In this document: positions 26,135-34,432 of the stretch, piece by piece
Position numbering within the stretch: position 1 is the stretch's first letter
How the letters are laid out: each line of letters starts with the position of its first letter
Origin: Hymenobacter sp. UV11
GTDB taxonomy: Bacteria > Bacteroidota > Bacteroidia > Cytophagales > Hymenobacteraceae
NCBI RefSeq assembly: GCF_004684095.1
Contig: NZ_SRII01000003.1
Coordinates: 186,001 to 250,000 of the forward strand
Length of the DNA stretch: 64,000 nt
Reading direction: 5' to 3'
Program-made: the position numbers and the translations under genes
The notes under the pieces: model-generated
The model's database searches: none
Told to the model about the DNA's origin: nothing
Seen by the model: the letters and a program-made list of their open reading frames with translations, nothing else

Positions 26135-26270
26135 GTCGTTTGTCATTGCGAGCGCAATGAAGTGGAGCGCGGCAATCTTTCCTAGGTGTTTGCTTTCATT
26201 TGATTACTAATCCTAGCGGAAAGGAAAGATTGCCGCGCTCCACTTCATTGCGCTCGCAATGACAAACGAC
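26135..26270. repeat. Perfect 49-bp inverted repeat overlapping the gluQ-like start
   Basis: Arms 26135-26183 and 26222-26270 are exact reverse complements of 49 nt around a 38-nt spacer. The core GTCATTGCGAGCGCAATGAAG belongs, from memory, to a dispersed family of Bacteroidota intergenic repeats. The right arm contains the ATG of the downstream synthetase gene (26259), so the repeat contributes the first codons of a protein. Confidence 0.92.
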
Positions 26271-27140
26271 CACCAAGCACCACCCATAATCGGCCGGCTG
26301 GCGCCTACCCCCAGCGGCTACCTGCACCTCGGCAACGCGGTTAACTTCGTGCTGACCTGGCTCTTGGTGCGCCGGGCCGGCGGCACGCTGCACCTGCGCA
26401 TCGACGACCTCGACCGCGCCCGGCTGCGGCGGGTGTATCTGGATAATATTTTTCGGGTAATTGACTGGCTGAAAATCGGCTATGACCACGGCCCCAGCGG
26501 ACCCGACGACTTTCTGGCGCATCACTCGCAGCTACTGCACCTGCCTGATTATAACCGCGCATTACGTCGGCTCGGCCAGCGGCCGGGCCTGGCGTACGGT
26601 AGCCAGCGTACCCGCACCAGCGAGGGGGTAGGCGAGGGGCTAGTGCCCCTCGCGACACCCGGCGCGGCGTGGCGGGCGCACGTGCCGCCGCGCGCCGTTG
26701 TCACCTTTGCCGATGCCTGGCAAGGGGTGGTAAGCGTGCCGCTGGGCGCGGAGATGGCCGACTTCATTATCCGGAAAAAAGACGGGGTAGCGGCCTATCA
26801 GCTGGCCTCCGTAGTAGATGACCTGCGGCTGGGCACCACGCTCGTCGTGCGTGGCCTCGACCTGCTGCCCAGCACCGCCGCGCAGCTGTGGCTGGCCGCG
26901 CGGCTGCCCGAAACGCAGGCGTTTAACGCGGCGCGCGTTCAGTTTCACCATCACCCATTGCTGACCGATGCGACGGGCCAGAAGCTCAGTAAATCAACCC
27001 AAGCCGTGGGAGAAGCGGGCGTGCTGGCCCACCCAGCCGGCCCGGTGGTAGTGTATCAGGCCGTGGCGCGGCGGCTGGGCCTGCCCGCCGAAGCGGGCGA
27101 GTCGCTGGCAGCGCTGCAAGCCGGTTTTGCCACGATGTAG
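26259..27140 (+). CDS. Glutamyl-Q tRNA(Asp) synthetase-like protein
   Basis: A 293-residue truncated glutamyl-tRNA synthetase paralogue of the YadB/GluQ-RS type, lacking the anticodon-binding domain. The HIGH-like motif is PTPSGYLHLGNAV, and the KMSKS motif is QKLSKSTQAV. GluQ-RS attaches glutamate to queuosine in tRNA(Asp). The zinc-site segment, usually with Cys pairs around YxCxC, here reads LAYGSQRTRTSEG without Cys, so the zinc site seems lost. The first four codons (MTND) come from a dispersed repeat; the homologous part starts near PPIIGRLAPTPS. Confidence 0.82.
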   Translation: MTNDHQAPPIIGRLAPTPSGYLHLGNAVNFVLTWLLVRRAGGTLHLRIDDLDRARLRRVYLDNIFRVIDWLKIGYDHGPSGPDDFLAHHSQLLHLPDYNRALRRLGQRPGLAYGSQRTRTSEGVGEGLVPLATPGAAWRAHVPPRAVVTFADAWQGVVSVPLGAEMADFIIRKKDGVAAYQLASVVDDLRLGTTLVVRGLDLLPSTAAQLWLAARLPETQAFNAARVQFHHHPLLTDATGQKLSKSTQAVGEAGVLAHPAGPVVVYQAVARRLGLPAEAGESLAALQAGFATM

Positions 27141-27162
27141 GGGGGTAGGGATGCGCCGTGCC

Positions 27163-29856
27163 CTACTGCTTCACCACGTTCAGGCGGACTTCCTGGGTGC
27201 CCTGCCGCACAACGAGAATATACTTGGCCGCCAGTAATTGCCCCGACCCGGCTAGGGCCACCACGCTGGTGCCGACCTCCACGCTGGCCACCGGCTGGTC
27301 GTAGATAATGCGGCCCAGCACGTCGTAGAGCTTCACATCGAGCGGCCCGGCGGTGGCAGTGGTCACCTGAATCGACAAGCCATCGGCCGTGAAGGGTACC
27401 GGGAACGCATTGATAGCGTAGGTAATAGCCGCCGGGGGTAGGGCAGCATTGGGGCTGGCCAGCGTCCAGCGGCCGGCCAGGCCAGCCACGTAGTCGCGGC
27501 TCACGAGGTGAGCTGAAGCATCGCGCCGCGAGGCGCCTTCGTTGCTCCAGGTGGCCCCGGCATCGCGCGAGTAAAACAGCGTTAGCTGGGCTTCGGGCAG
27601 GCCATTTAGCTCGTGCGGCAGGTAGGCCAGCGCGAGCGTGGTGCCGGCCGCGCTGGTCAGGGCCGGCGTGAGGTCAAAATAGCGGCTGATGCTACCGGTG
27701 GTGCCAATACCAACCGCCTGGCCCGTGGTGCGGCGCACGGTAGTAATTCCTAGTGCCGAGGCAGCCGTGAGGCGCACGCCCAGACCGCCAAATGTCTCCG
27801 TTGCCGTGCCCACAGCGCGCGTGGTTTGCACCTGGCCTAGCACGTAGCTGGCGTCGGTTTCGGTGAGGGTGGCTGTGGGCGCCAGCGTGAGCACATGTAT
27901 GTCGGTAGTCAATATCGCCCCGCCCATTGTCAGCGCCGTGCCGATGGTGGCCGTGCCGATGGCTTTGGTGCCGGCGCCCGCGATGAGCAGCGTCTGGTAG
28001 GCGCCGGGCCGCAGGCTTTGGGCGCCGGGGCCGCGGGTGGCTACCGTGCCGCCGGTTTGGGTAAGCGGCCCGGCGCCGGCGTAGTCGCCGTACAGCGCCA
28101 GCTCGCCGCCGCTCAGCGTGAGGCTGCCCTGCTGGGTGAGCATGCGTACCTCGGCCGTACCACTGCTAATGAGGGGGTAGGGCGTGCTGAGGCCGGCCGG
28201 AATGAGCGCGTCGGTGTAGCGGCTGGGCACGCAGCCGTTCCAGTTGGCGGCATCGAACCAGCTGCCAGTGCCCGCCGCGCCGCTCCATACCGGCGCCACC
28301 GCCTGCACGCTCACCGTGGCCGACGACGTGCAAGCCGAGCCCACTAAGCCCAGTGTTAGCAGGTAGGTAGATGATTGCGTGGGGGTAACAACGATGCTGG
28401 CCGTAGTAGCCACCGCCGGCAAGCCATCGCCACTCACTACCGTCCAGGTATAGAGCCCGCCCGCGGGCGGGTTCGTGATGCGGAGTGTGAGCCCTACCCC
28501 CGCGCTGGGACAGAACGTGGTGCTGGAGGCCGCCAGCACCGGCGTGGGCGGGGCCGGGTTCACCACGAGCTTGGTACTGGCCGCGCTGGCGCACTGCCCG
28601 GTCGTGACGGATACCCGCACGGTGTAAATACCCGCCTGGTCGGTAGTGATGGCCGGCAAAACCGGGTTTTGCAGCGTGCTGGTAAAGTTGTTGGGCCCCA
28701 CCCAATCGTAGCTGGCACCGGCCGGGCCGGTGGCGCCGAGCGTGGTGCTGCTGCCGGCGCACACCGGCCCGCCGTTGGTGGCCGAGGCGGCCAGCGGGCT
28801 GCCGCTGCACAGGGCCGGCGAGGTCAATAAGATGGCCCGGCGCGGCGTACCGGCGGCCATCACGTCCTGCATCCGTCCCTTCTGGTCCTGCGAAAACAGG
28901 GCCATGCAGGCATCATTCGAGTAGTCCAGAAAGTCCTGAAACAGGTCGCCATTCGGCCCGTTCGAGCAGGTGACGTGCGGAAAAGTGGGGCAGCCGTAGT
29001 TGGGGCCCTGCTGGGTGGGCGTGTCGGCGCAGTAGTCATCGCCGCAATTAGTGTCGCCCCAGGTGTGGCGCAGGCCCAGGAAGTGGCCTAGCTCGTGGGT
29101 GAGGGTGCGGCCCTGGTCGTAGGGCGTGGTGAGCGTCCCTACCCGCCCAAAAGCCGAGTATAGTATCACGACCCCGTCGGTAGTGGCGCCGCCGCCCAGC
29201 GGGCTCAGGCCCGCCAGCCCAGCCGTGTTATCCGGAAATTGAGCGTAGCCTAGAATACTGTTGCTCAGGTTAGTTACCCAGATATTGATGTACTGGTCGG
29301 GGTTCCAGTCGGTAGCCGGCTTAATGGTGGCGTCGATATATGATTGCGCATAGGGCGGAGCCGTGAAGCCCTGGGCAGTGCGGTCGATGCGGTCGATGCC
29401 CGGCTCGGCCAGCGTACGGCCGGCCGGGTCGCGCTGGGCCAGCACAAACTGAAACTGCGCATCGGCCCGCAGCGGCTGAAACGGGGCGGCCACCGCCGCG
29501 CCATTGGCGTTGCGGTTGCGGTAGTCCTCGTTCAGCACGTCGAGCTGCGACTGCACCTGCGCCTGGCTGATATTGAGGCCCGTACCCACCGCCTCGCCAT
29601 CGTACACAATGTGCACCACTACCGGCAGCGTGTAGGTGGTGGCGGCCGTGGTGCGTAGCGCGGCGCGCGGCGCGCTGGCCGCCAGCTTATCGGCGCGGTA
29701 GCCGGGCAGGCGCTGTTGCAGCTGCGCCTGCTGCCAGGCATCGGCCTGCTGGGTACCGCAGGTGCGCGGGCCGGCGGGGGGTAGGGCCTGGCCGGCGGCT
29801 CCAAAGCTTCGCATCCAAAAACCCACCCAAATCAGCAGCGCCGCGCATTTTGTCAT
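27163..29856 (-). CDS. M43-family (pappalysin-like) metalloprotease with T9SS sorting domain
   Basis: A secreted protease of nearly 900 residues. After a signal peptide comes a zinc-protease domain with LTHELGHFLGLRHTWGD, the extended HExxHxxGxxH motif, and Cys-rich CGDDYCADTP, as in cytophagalysin/pappalysin-type M43 enzymes. Ig-like segments follow (CAGSSTTLGATGPAGASYDW and similar). The C-terminus (INAFPVPFTADGLSIQV, VKLYDVLGRII, YILVVRQGTQEVRLNVVKQ) is a type A sorting domain for the type IX secretion system. The start was taken at the second Met (29856), 5 codons in; the first at 29871 is possible. Confidence 0.88.
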   Translation of the reverse strand: MTKCAALLIWVGFWMRSFGAAGQALPPAGPRTCGTQQADAWQQAQLQQRLPGYRADKLAASAPRAALRTTAATTYTLPVVVHIVYDGEAVGTGLNISQAQVQSQLDVLNEDYRNRNANGAAVAAPFQPLRADAQFQFVLAQRDPAGRTLAEPGIDRIDRTAQGFTAPPYAQSYIDATIKPATDWNPDQYINIWVTNLSNSILGYAQFPDNTAGLAGLSPLGGGATTDGVVILYSAFGRVGTLTTPYDQGRTLTHELGHFLGLRHTWGDTNCGDDYCADTPTQQGPNYGCPTFPHVTCSNGPNGDLFQDFLDYSNDACMALFSQDQKGRMQDVMAAGTPRRAILLTSPALCSGSPLAASATNGGPVCAGSSTTLGATGPAGASYDWVGPNNFTSTLQNPVLPAITTDQAGIYTVRVSVTTGQCASAASTKLVVNPAPPTPVLAASSTTFCPSAGVGLTLRITNPPAGGLYTWTVVSGDGLPAVATTASIVVTPTQSSTYLLTLGLVGSACTSSATVSVQAVAPVWSGAAGTGSWFDAANWNGCVPSRYTDALIPAGLSTPYPLISSGTAEVRMLTQQGSLTLSGGELALYGDYAGAGPLTQTGGTVATRGPGAQSLRPGAYQTLLIAGAGTKAIGTATIGTALTMGGAILTTDIHVLTLAPTATLTETDASYVLGQVQTTRAVGTATETFGGLGVRLTAASALGITTVRRTTGQAVGIGTTGSISRYFDLTPALTSAAGTTLALAYLPHELNGLPEAQLTLFYSRDAGATWSNEGASRRDASAHLVSRDYVAGLAGRWTLASPNAALPPAAITYAINAFPVPFTADGLSIQVTTATAGPLDVKLYDVLGRIIYDQPVASVEVGTSVVALAGSGQLLAAKYILVVRQGTQEVRLNVVKQ

Positions 29857-29941
29857 AAAAAACGCCAGCAACTAGCGCTACCAAAAAAGTGAAATCAGCC
29901 TTTGAGTAAAGCTAAGGCCAGATGGGGGAATGAACAATGAA

Positions 29942-30258
29942 CAGTGGGCAGTGAGCAAAAAAACGCCATGACGGGCTTGCCGAGGAATCTCGCCCGCGCC
30001 GTAGAACGAAGCGCGAATGGCACAGATAAAATTCCTTAGCAAACCCACGTTGCAGACCAGCTTGCTGCGGGGGAAAGGTTCAGTTGGAGGGCCCGCCTGG
30101 CCGGTCCGCCGGCGCGAGCCGGCCGACCGGTTATCGTTGACAGCTGCGGCCCACGCAACGACAACCGGTCGGCCGGCTCGCGCCGGCGGACCGGGGAGCA
30201 TGTCTCGCAACTTGGGTTAGCAAGCTCAGCATGACGTTTTTTTGCTCACTGCTCACTG
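29942..30258. repeat. 317-bp nested palindrome between protease and endonuclease V genes
   Basis: This 415-nt gap holds no gene. Outer arms 29942-29965 and 30235-30258 pair with one mismatch. Inner arms 30101-30132 and 30163-30194 are a perfect 32-bp inverted repeat rich in CCGGTCGGCCGG around a 30-nt spacer. The sequences between the outer and inner arms also pair imperfectly, so almost the whole 317 bp could fold back. It looks like palindromes inserted inside palindromes. Confidence 0.8.
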
Positions 30259-30291
30259 CTCACTGCTCACTGCTCACTGCTCACTGCTCAT
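30243..30291. repeat. TGCTCAC heptamer tandem array
   Basis: Six perfect copies of TGCTCAC (30243-30284) followed by a seventh ending in T. The array overlaps the right outer arm of the nested palindrome, and the last unit contains the stop codon of the minus-strand endonuclease V gene (30288-30290). Slippage changes in unit number would not alter the protein, because the array lies downstream of the stop. Confidence 0.9.
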
Positions 30292-30977
30292 CGCACTTCC
30301 TTCTTAAACTCCTCGGCCCAATAGTCGGCCAGGCGCGTGGGTTCGGGCAGCTTGTAGCCGCGCAGGCAGGCCAGCGTGAGGCGCGTGGCGGTGGCCTGGT
30401 CGCAGCGGTGGCCGGGGCTCACGAACAGCGGCAGCACCTTGTCTTTGCTGCGGATAACTTCGCCAATCAGCTCGCCGGTTTTGGCGTCGAGCAGGGGGGT
30501 AAGGCTACCTTTTTCGGGCGCGGGTTCCTGGAAAGTGCCGGTCAGCTTGTTTTTGGCCACGCCGAAGGTGGGCATGTCGAGCAGCACACCCAGGTGCGCG
30601 GCAATGCCCATGCGGCGCGGGTGCGCAATGCCGTGGCCATCCACCATTATTACGTCGGGCTTGTGCGTGAGCTTGGCAAAAGCCTGGATAACGTTGGGCG
30701 CCTCCCGAAACGACAGAAACCCCGGCACGTAAGGCAGCGGCACCGGGCCGTAGCTATACACTTTCTCCACCACTTCGAGCGATGGAAATTGCAGTACCAC
30801 AAACACCGACAAAATGGTGTCGGGCGTTGGGAACGACGAGTCGCAGCCCGCAATGAGGCGTGGGGGGTGGGGTAGGGGCTCGGCGCGCACCCGCTGGCGC
30901 AGCTCGTGCTGCTGCGCGGTGAGGCTGCGCACCAGCGCCGGGTCGGGCGCCGGGCCGGGAGGACGGTAGTAGGCCAT
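30288..30977 (-). CDS. nfi: Endonuclease V (deoxyinosine 3' endonuclease)
   Basis: Repair nuclease that nicks DNA one base 3' of deoxyinosine, 229 residues. Family motifs are LIAGCDSSFPTP (catalytic Asp), PYVPGFLSFREAPNV, and VMVDGHGIAHPRRMGIAAHLG with the second Asp and His. The C-terminal LTLACLRGYKLPEPTRLAD is typical of bacterial Nfi. Both its start codon and its stop codon lie in repeats: the start at the tip of the 30975-31194 palindrome, the stop in the heptamer array. It is divergent from the DUF1990-type genes. Confidence 0.95.
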   Translation of the reverse strand: MAYYRPPGPAPDPALVRSLTAQQHELRQRVRAEPLPHPPRLIAGCDSSFPTPDTILSVFVVLQFPSLEVVEKVYSYGPVPLPYVPGFLSFREAPNVIQAFAKLTHKPDVIMVDGHGIAHPRRMGIAAHLGVLLDMPTFGVAKNKLTGTFQEPAPEKGSLTPLLDAKTGELIGEVIRSKDKVLPLFVSPGHRCDQATATRLTLACLRGYKLPEPTRLADYWAEEFKKEVR

Positions 30978-31194
30978 TTCTTTTGAATTATGAAGTAGAA
31001 ATTATGAGTTGTGAAATGAGGTTTCGAGGTTTGGCGGCTGTTTCTTTTTGCGCTACGCTACGTAAACGAAGCGCGATGCGGGTGAAGTCGCCTAGTGCAT
31101 AAGTTCAAAAGCTGCACTGCACAAACGAGCGCAACGAGGGCAATACCACCCAATTCATAACTCATAATTTCTACTTCATAATTCAAAAGAAATG
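30975..31194. repeat. Palindrome carrying both start codons of a divergent gene pair
   Basis: Arms 30975-31010 and 31159-31194 are exact 36-nt reverse complements, with imperfect pairing continuing inward. The outermost three bases of the left arm are the nfi start (CAT) and those of the right arm are the ATG at 31192. The arms are AT-rich (AATTATGAAGTAGAAATTATGAG style). Both genes therefore share an identical 33-nt upstream sequence. No other feature is seen in the 148-nt interior. Confidence 0.92.
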
Positions 31195-31767
31195 CCTCAT
31201 CCTGAGCAGCCGGCCGCCCGCGGCGATGGCCCCGAACTGGAGCGCCGCTACTACCTCGACGTGGCGCGGCCGCACCACGCGCCCGCACAACTCATGGCGC
31301 TGGTGCAGGCCGACCTGCCGCATTTTTCGCCGGGCCTGCTGGCCGATTTTGAGCAAACCAACGGCGAGCACGGCCAGTTGCGCGTCGGCGATGAGTTTCA
31401 CATCAAGATTCTGGGCCCCTGGAATGGCAGCGTGCGCGTGACCCAGGTCGGCGCCACGTTTTTTGAGCTGGTGACCCTCGAAGGCCATCCCGAGGCCGGG
31501 CGCATTCGCTTCGAAGTGCACGCCCTCGACAATTACCCCGATGCCCTGCGCTTTGAGATTCACTCGCTGGCCCGCTCGCGCGACGGGCTGGTGGCCTTCG
31601 CCTACGACACGCTCGGCGGCGGCCGGCTAATGCAGGAGGCTACCTGGGTCGAGTTTTGCCAGCGCGTAGGCCAGGCCAGCGGCGGCCAGGCGCTGGGCCC
31701 GGTGGTGGTCGAAACCGTGCGCCGCGCCTTAGATGGTACTACTAATCAGCAAGTTTCGCATGAGTAG
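31192..31767 (+). CDS. DUF1990-like protein (first of pair)
   Basis: A 191-residue cytoplasmic protein with LRVGDEFHIKILGPWNGSVRV and VTLEGHPEAGRIRFEVHALD, a pattern it shares with the next gene (TLEGHxExGxIxFxVH), where the DUF1990 resemblance is clearer. No membrane segment or signal peptide is seen. The stop overlaps the next start, so the two are translationally coupled. Biochemical function of the family is unknown to me. Confidence 0.65.
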   Translation: MPHPEQPAARGDGPELERRYYLDVARPHHAPAQLMALVQADLPHFSPGLLADFEQTNGEHGQLRVGDEFHIKILGPWNGSVRVTQVGATFFELVTLEGHPEAGRIRFEVHALDNYPDALRFEIHSLARSRDGLVAFAYDTLGGGRLMQEATWVEFCQRVGQASGGQALGPVVVETVRRALDGTTNQQVSHE

Positions 31768-32446
31768 TCCCCTGCCCTTACCCGCCCCTACCCCCCCCGA
31801 CGCCTGGCGCCAGTACCGCGACCGGCTCGCCACGTATGCGCACACCAAGGTCAACTACGATACCCAGGACCAGCACGCCTACACGGCGGCCAATGGCTGG
31901 CGCCTCGACGACTACGCCACCGACCTGCCCGCCGAGGCGCCTGGCCCGCCCGAGGCGGCCGGCTCGTTTGTGGCCGCCCAGGACATTATGCGCCGCTACG
32001 CCTTCCCGCCGCCCGACCTCATCACCGGCTATTTTGACCCCAGTCAGCCGCTCGACCAGCGCGTGATGGTGCTGCGGGCGCACTTTCTGGTGTTTCATTT
32101 TTTCTTCGGCGTGCGCATCGTAGATGTGGTGGATGAGGCCGCCCTACCCTCCCCCGGCGGCCCCGAGCGGGTGTGGGGCTACGGCTACCGCACGCTTGAA
32201 GGCCACTTCGAGCGGGGGCAGATTAACTTTTCGGTGCATAAAAACCTGGCAACCGGCGCCGTGCAGTTTCGCATTCATGCCATGTCGCAGAAGGGCACCA
32301 TTCGTAACCCGTTTTATTGGTTGGGGTTCAAGGTGTTCGGGCGTATGTTGCAGCGCCGCTTCGCCCGGAAATCGTTGGTGCGGATGCGCGGGCTGGTGGC
32401 CGAGGCGCGGGCCCGGCCCCAACCTTTGCTCGCCCCAGCTGTTTAA
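31760..32446 (+). CDS. DUF1990 domain protein (second of pair)
   Basis: A 228-residue protein starting at the ATG at 31760, which overlaps the previous stop. The C-terminal half (YGYRTLEGHFERGQINFSVH, then RIHAMSQKGTIRNPFYWLGF and MLQRRFARKSLVRM) fits DUF1990. It is a diverged paralogue of the upstream gene: both have the TLEGH-x-E-x-G block followed by a beta hairpin. The pair probably arose by tandem duplication. Function unknown. Confidence 0.75.
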   Translation: MSSPLPLPAPTPPDAWRQYRDRLATYAHTKVNYDTQDQHAYTAANGWRLDDYATDLPAEAPGPPEAAGSFVAAQDIMRRYAFPPPDLITGYFDPSQPLDQRVMVLRAHFLVFHFFFGVRIVDVVDEAALPSPGGPERVWGYGYRTLEGHFERGQINFSVHKNLATGAVQFRIHAMSQKGTIRNPFYWLGFKVFGRMLQRRFARKSLVRMRGLVAEARARPQPLLAPAV

Positions 32447-32531
32447 CTTCCTAAACTACCTAAGCGCCGCCGCTGCCCACCGGGCCGTTGCGGCGTTTTT
32501 GTAGGCATTTTTTTACTCAAACCAGCCATTA

Positions 32532-33581
32532 ATGTCTGCCACCAAAGCTTACGCGGCTCCCGCCGCCAATATTCCTCTTGAGCCGTTTACCCTGGAGCGC
32601 CGTGCCCCCGGCGCCCACGACGTACAAATTGATATCCTGTTCTGTGGCGTATGCCACTCCGACCTGCACCAGATTCGCGACGAGTGGGGCGGCTCTATTT
32701 TCCCGATGGTGCCGGGCCACGAAATCGTGGGCCGCGTGTCGGCCGTGGGCGACCACGTAAAAGGCTTTAAAGTAGGCGACCTGGCCGGCGTGGGCTGCAT
32801 GGTCGACTCGTGCCGCGAGTGCTCGTCGTGCAAAGAAGGCTTGGAGCAGTACTGCGAAACCACCGGGATGATTGGCACCTATAACAGCCGCGAAATCGCC
32901 ACTGGCCAGCCCACCTACGGCGGCTACTCGCAGCAGATTGTGGTGGATGAGAAATACACGCTCAAGGTGAGCGAGAAGCTCGACCTGGCCCGCGTGGCCC
33001 CGCTGCTGTGCGCCGGCATCACTACCTACTCGCCCCTGCGCCAGTGGAAAGTGGGCCCCGGCCACCGCGTAGCCGTAATGGGCCTGGGCGGTCTGGGCCA
33101 CATGGCCGTGAAATTTGCCGTGGCCCTGGGCGCCGAAGTAACGGTGCTCAGCACTTCGGCCGGCAAGGAAGCCGATGCCAAAGCCCTTGGCGCCCACAAG
33201 TTTGTGGTAACCAAGGATGCCGAGCAGCTAAAGTCGGTAACCAACTACTTCGACTTCATTATTAACACCGTATCGGCTCAACTCGACCTCGGTGCCTACG
33301 TGAATCTGTTGCGCCTCGACGGCACCATGATTTTGCTGGGCGTGCCTTCCGAGGCGCCGCACCTGCACGCCTTCAATCTCATTGCCAAGCGCCGCCGCGT
33401 GGCTGGCTCGCTCATCGGCGGCATTGCCGAAACGCAGGAGATGCTCGACTTCTGCGCCGAGCACAACATCATGTCGGATATCGAGCTGATTGATATCCAG
33501 CACATCAACGAAGCCTACGAGCGCATGCTGAAAGGCGACGTGAAGTACCGCTTCGTCATCGACGTAGCTTCGCTCAACTAA
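32532..33581 (+). CDS. Zinc-dependent NAD(P) alcohol dehydrogenase (YahK/CAD type)
   Basis: Medium-chain dehydrogenase of 349 residues reducing aldehydes to alcohols, probably with NADPH. Catalytic-zinc ligands lie in FCGVCHSDLHQI and PGHEIVGRV. The structural-zinc Cys set is CMVDSCRECSSCKEGLEQYC. The Rossmann motif is VMGLGGLGHMAVKFA. The HxxFNLIAKRRRVAGSLIGG block groups it with YahK and the cinnamyl-alcohol-type enzymes. It is a single gene ending at a strong terminator. Confidence 0.9.
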   Translation: MSATKAYAAPAANIPLEPFTLERRAPGAHDVQIDILFCGVCHSDLHQIRDEWGGSIFPMVPGHEIVGRVSAVGDHVKGFKVGDLAGVGCMVDSCRECSSCKEGLEQYCETTGMIGTYNSREIATGQPTYGGYSQQIVVDEKYTLKVSEKLDLARVAPLLCAGITTYSPLRQWKVGPGHRVAVMGLGGLGHMAVKFAVALGAEVTVLSTSAGKEADAKALGAHKFVVTKDAEQLKSVTNYFDFIINTVSAQLDLGAYVNLLRLDGTMILLGVPSEAPHLHAFNLIAKRRRVAGSLIGGIAETQEMLDFCAEHNIMSDIELIDIQHINEAYERMLKGDVKYRFVIDVASLN

Positions 33582-33599
33582 GGCAAAAGCCAGTGCCAG

Positions 33600-33646
33600 C
33601 CGCTAAAAAGCCCGCCAGACCTTGCGTCTGGCGGGCTTTTTAGCGG
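33600..33646. terminator. Strong bidirectional terminator after alcohol dehydrogenase
   Basis: A perfect 21-bp stem with a 5-nt loop, with AAAAAG and CTTTTT inside the arms. It lies 19 nt after the dehydrogenase stop. The remaining 170 nt before the next gene contain nothing else recognisable. Confidence 0.9.
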
Positions 33647-33816
33647 CTGGGTGTTGATGGAAGGGTCGCAGATAGTGAACTTCTTCAACGGCTTTGGTGG
33701 TAAAATATCGTTTCGCCAGCAGCGTTTCGAATTGGAAAGACATTTGCAAAGTATCCGCCAGCCAACCGCATCATGCGGCACAACCTCGCCGCAACTGCTT
33801 TGCGTAAACCCTTCTT

Positions 33817-34407
33817 ATGAAATACGTTCTCCTTCTGTTTACGCTGCTTGGCGCGGGCTTACCCGCCGCCGCGCAAACCCAGCTAAAGCTGCCCAAGCAG
33901 CACGGCTGGGTCAACCCACTGCCCACGGACTCGCTTACCGGCAAGGTATCGTTTCGGGCGGTGGTGCAGGTGCCGGGCGCTACCCAGGCTCAGCTCTACA
34001 CCCGGGCCAAACAGTGGTTTGCCACCACATCGGGGCCCGTGAAGCCTATTATCAGCCAGGCCGACGAAGCCGGCGGCATTCTGAGCGGCAAGGCCAGTGA
34101 GCTGGTAATGCAGAACCTGCTGGGGGCCAATGTGCAAGTGCCCCTCTGGCGGACCATTACCATTCAGGTGAAGCCCGGCCGCTTTCGCTACATCATCACC
34201 GACTTTGCCTTCGACAGCGGCCAGGGCCAGGGGGCGGTTACGCCCATCGAAAACTACCTGGCACCCAATGCCCTGACCTTCGACGCCAACGGCTACCCCC
34301 GCCCGGTGCTCCAATCCACCATCGACGCCATTTACCGCAGTGGCCGCCAGCAGGCCAGCAGCGTTCGCCAGCGCGTGAGCGGCAAAGTGGCCGACGACAA
34401 CTGGTAG
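33817..34407 (+). CDS. DUF4468 domain secreted protein
   Basis: A 196-residue protein with signal peptide MKYVLLLFTLLGAGLPAAAQ. The mature part fits DUF4468, a TBP-like-fold domain common in Bacteroidota: VSFRAVVQVPGATQAQLYTRAKQWF near the start and a GRFRYIITDFAFDS strand pair later. Members are periplasmic or surface proteins without assigned function. It is convergent with the M28 peptidase gene, with only 25 nt between the two stops. Confidence 0.82.
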   Translation: MKYVLLLFTLLGAGLPAAAQTQLKLPKQHGWVNPLPTDSLTGKVSFRAVVQVPGATQAQLYTRAKQWFATTSGPVKPIISQADEAGGILSGKASELVMQNLLGANVQVPLWRTITIQVKPGRFRYIITDFAFDSGQGQGAVTPIENYLAPNALTFDANGYPRPVLQSTIDAIYRSGRQQASSVRQRVSGKVADDNW

Positions 34408-34432
34408 CCGGGCCGCACCGTGCGCCTTGCAG

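Noticed and set aside
30243..30291. Heptamer repeats as a CRISPR array
   Set aside because: Units are 7 nt with no spacers. This is a simple tandem repeat. No other CRISPR-like array was seen in the window.
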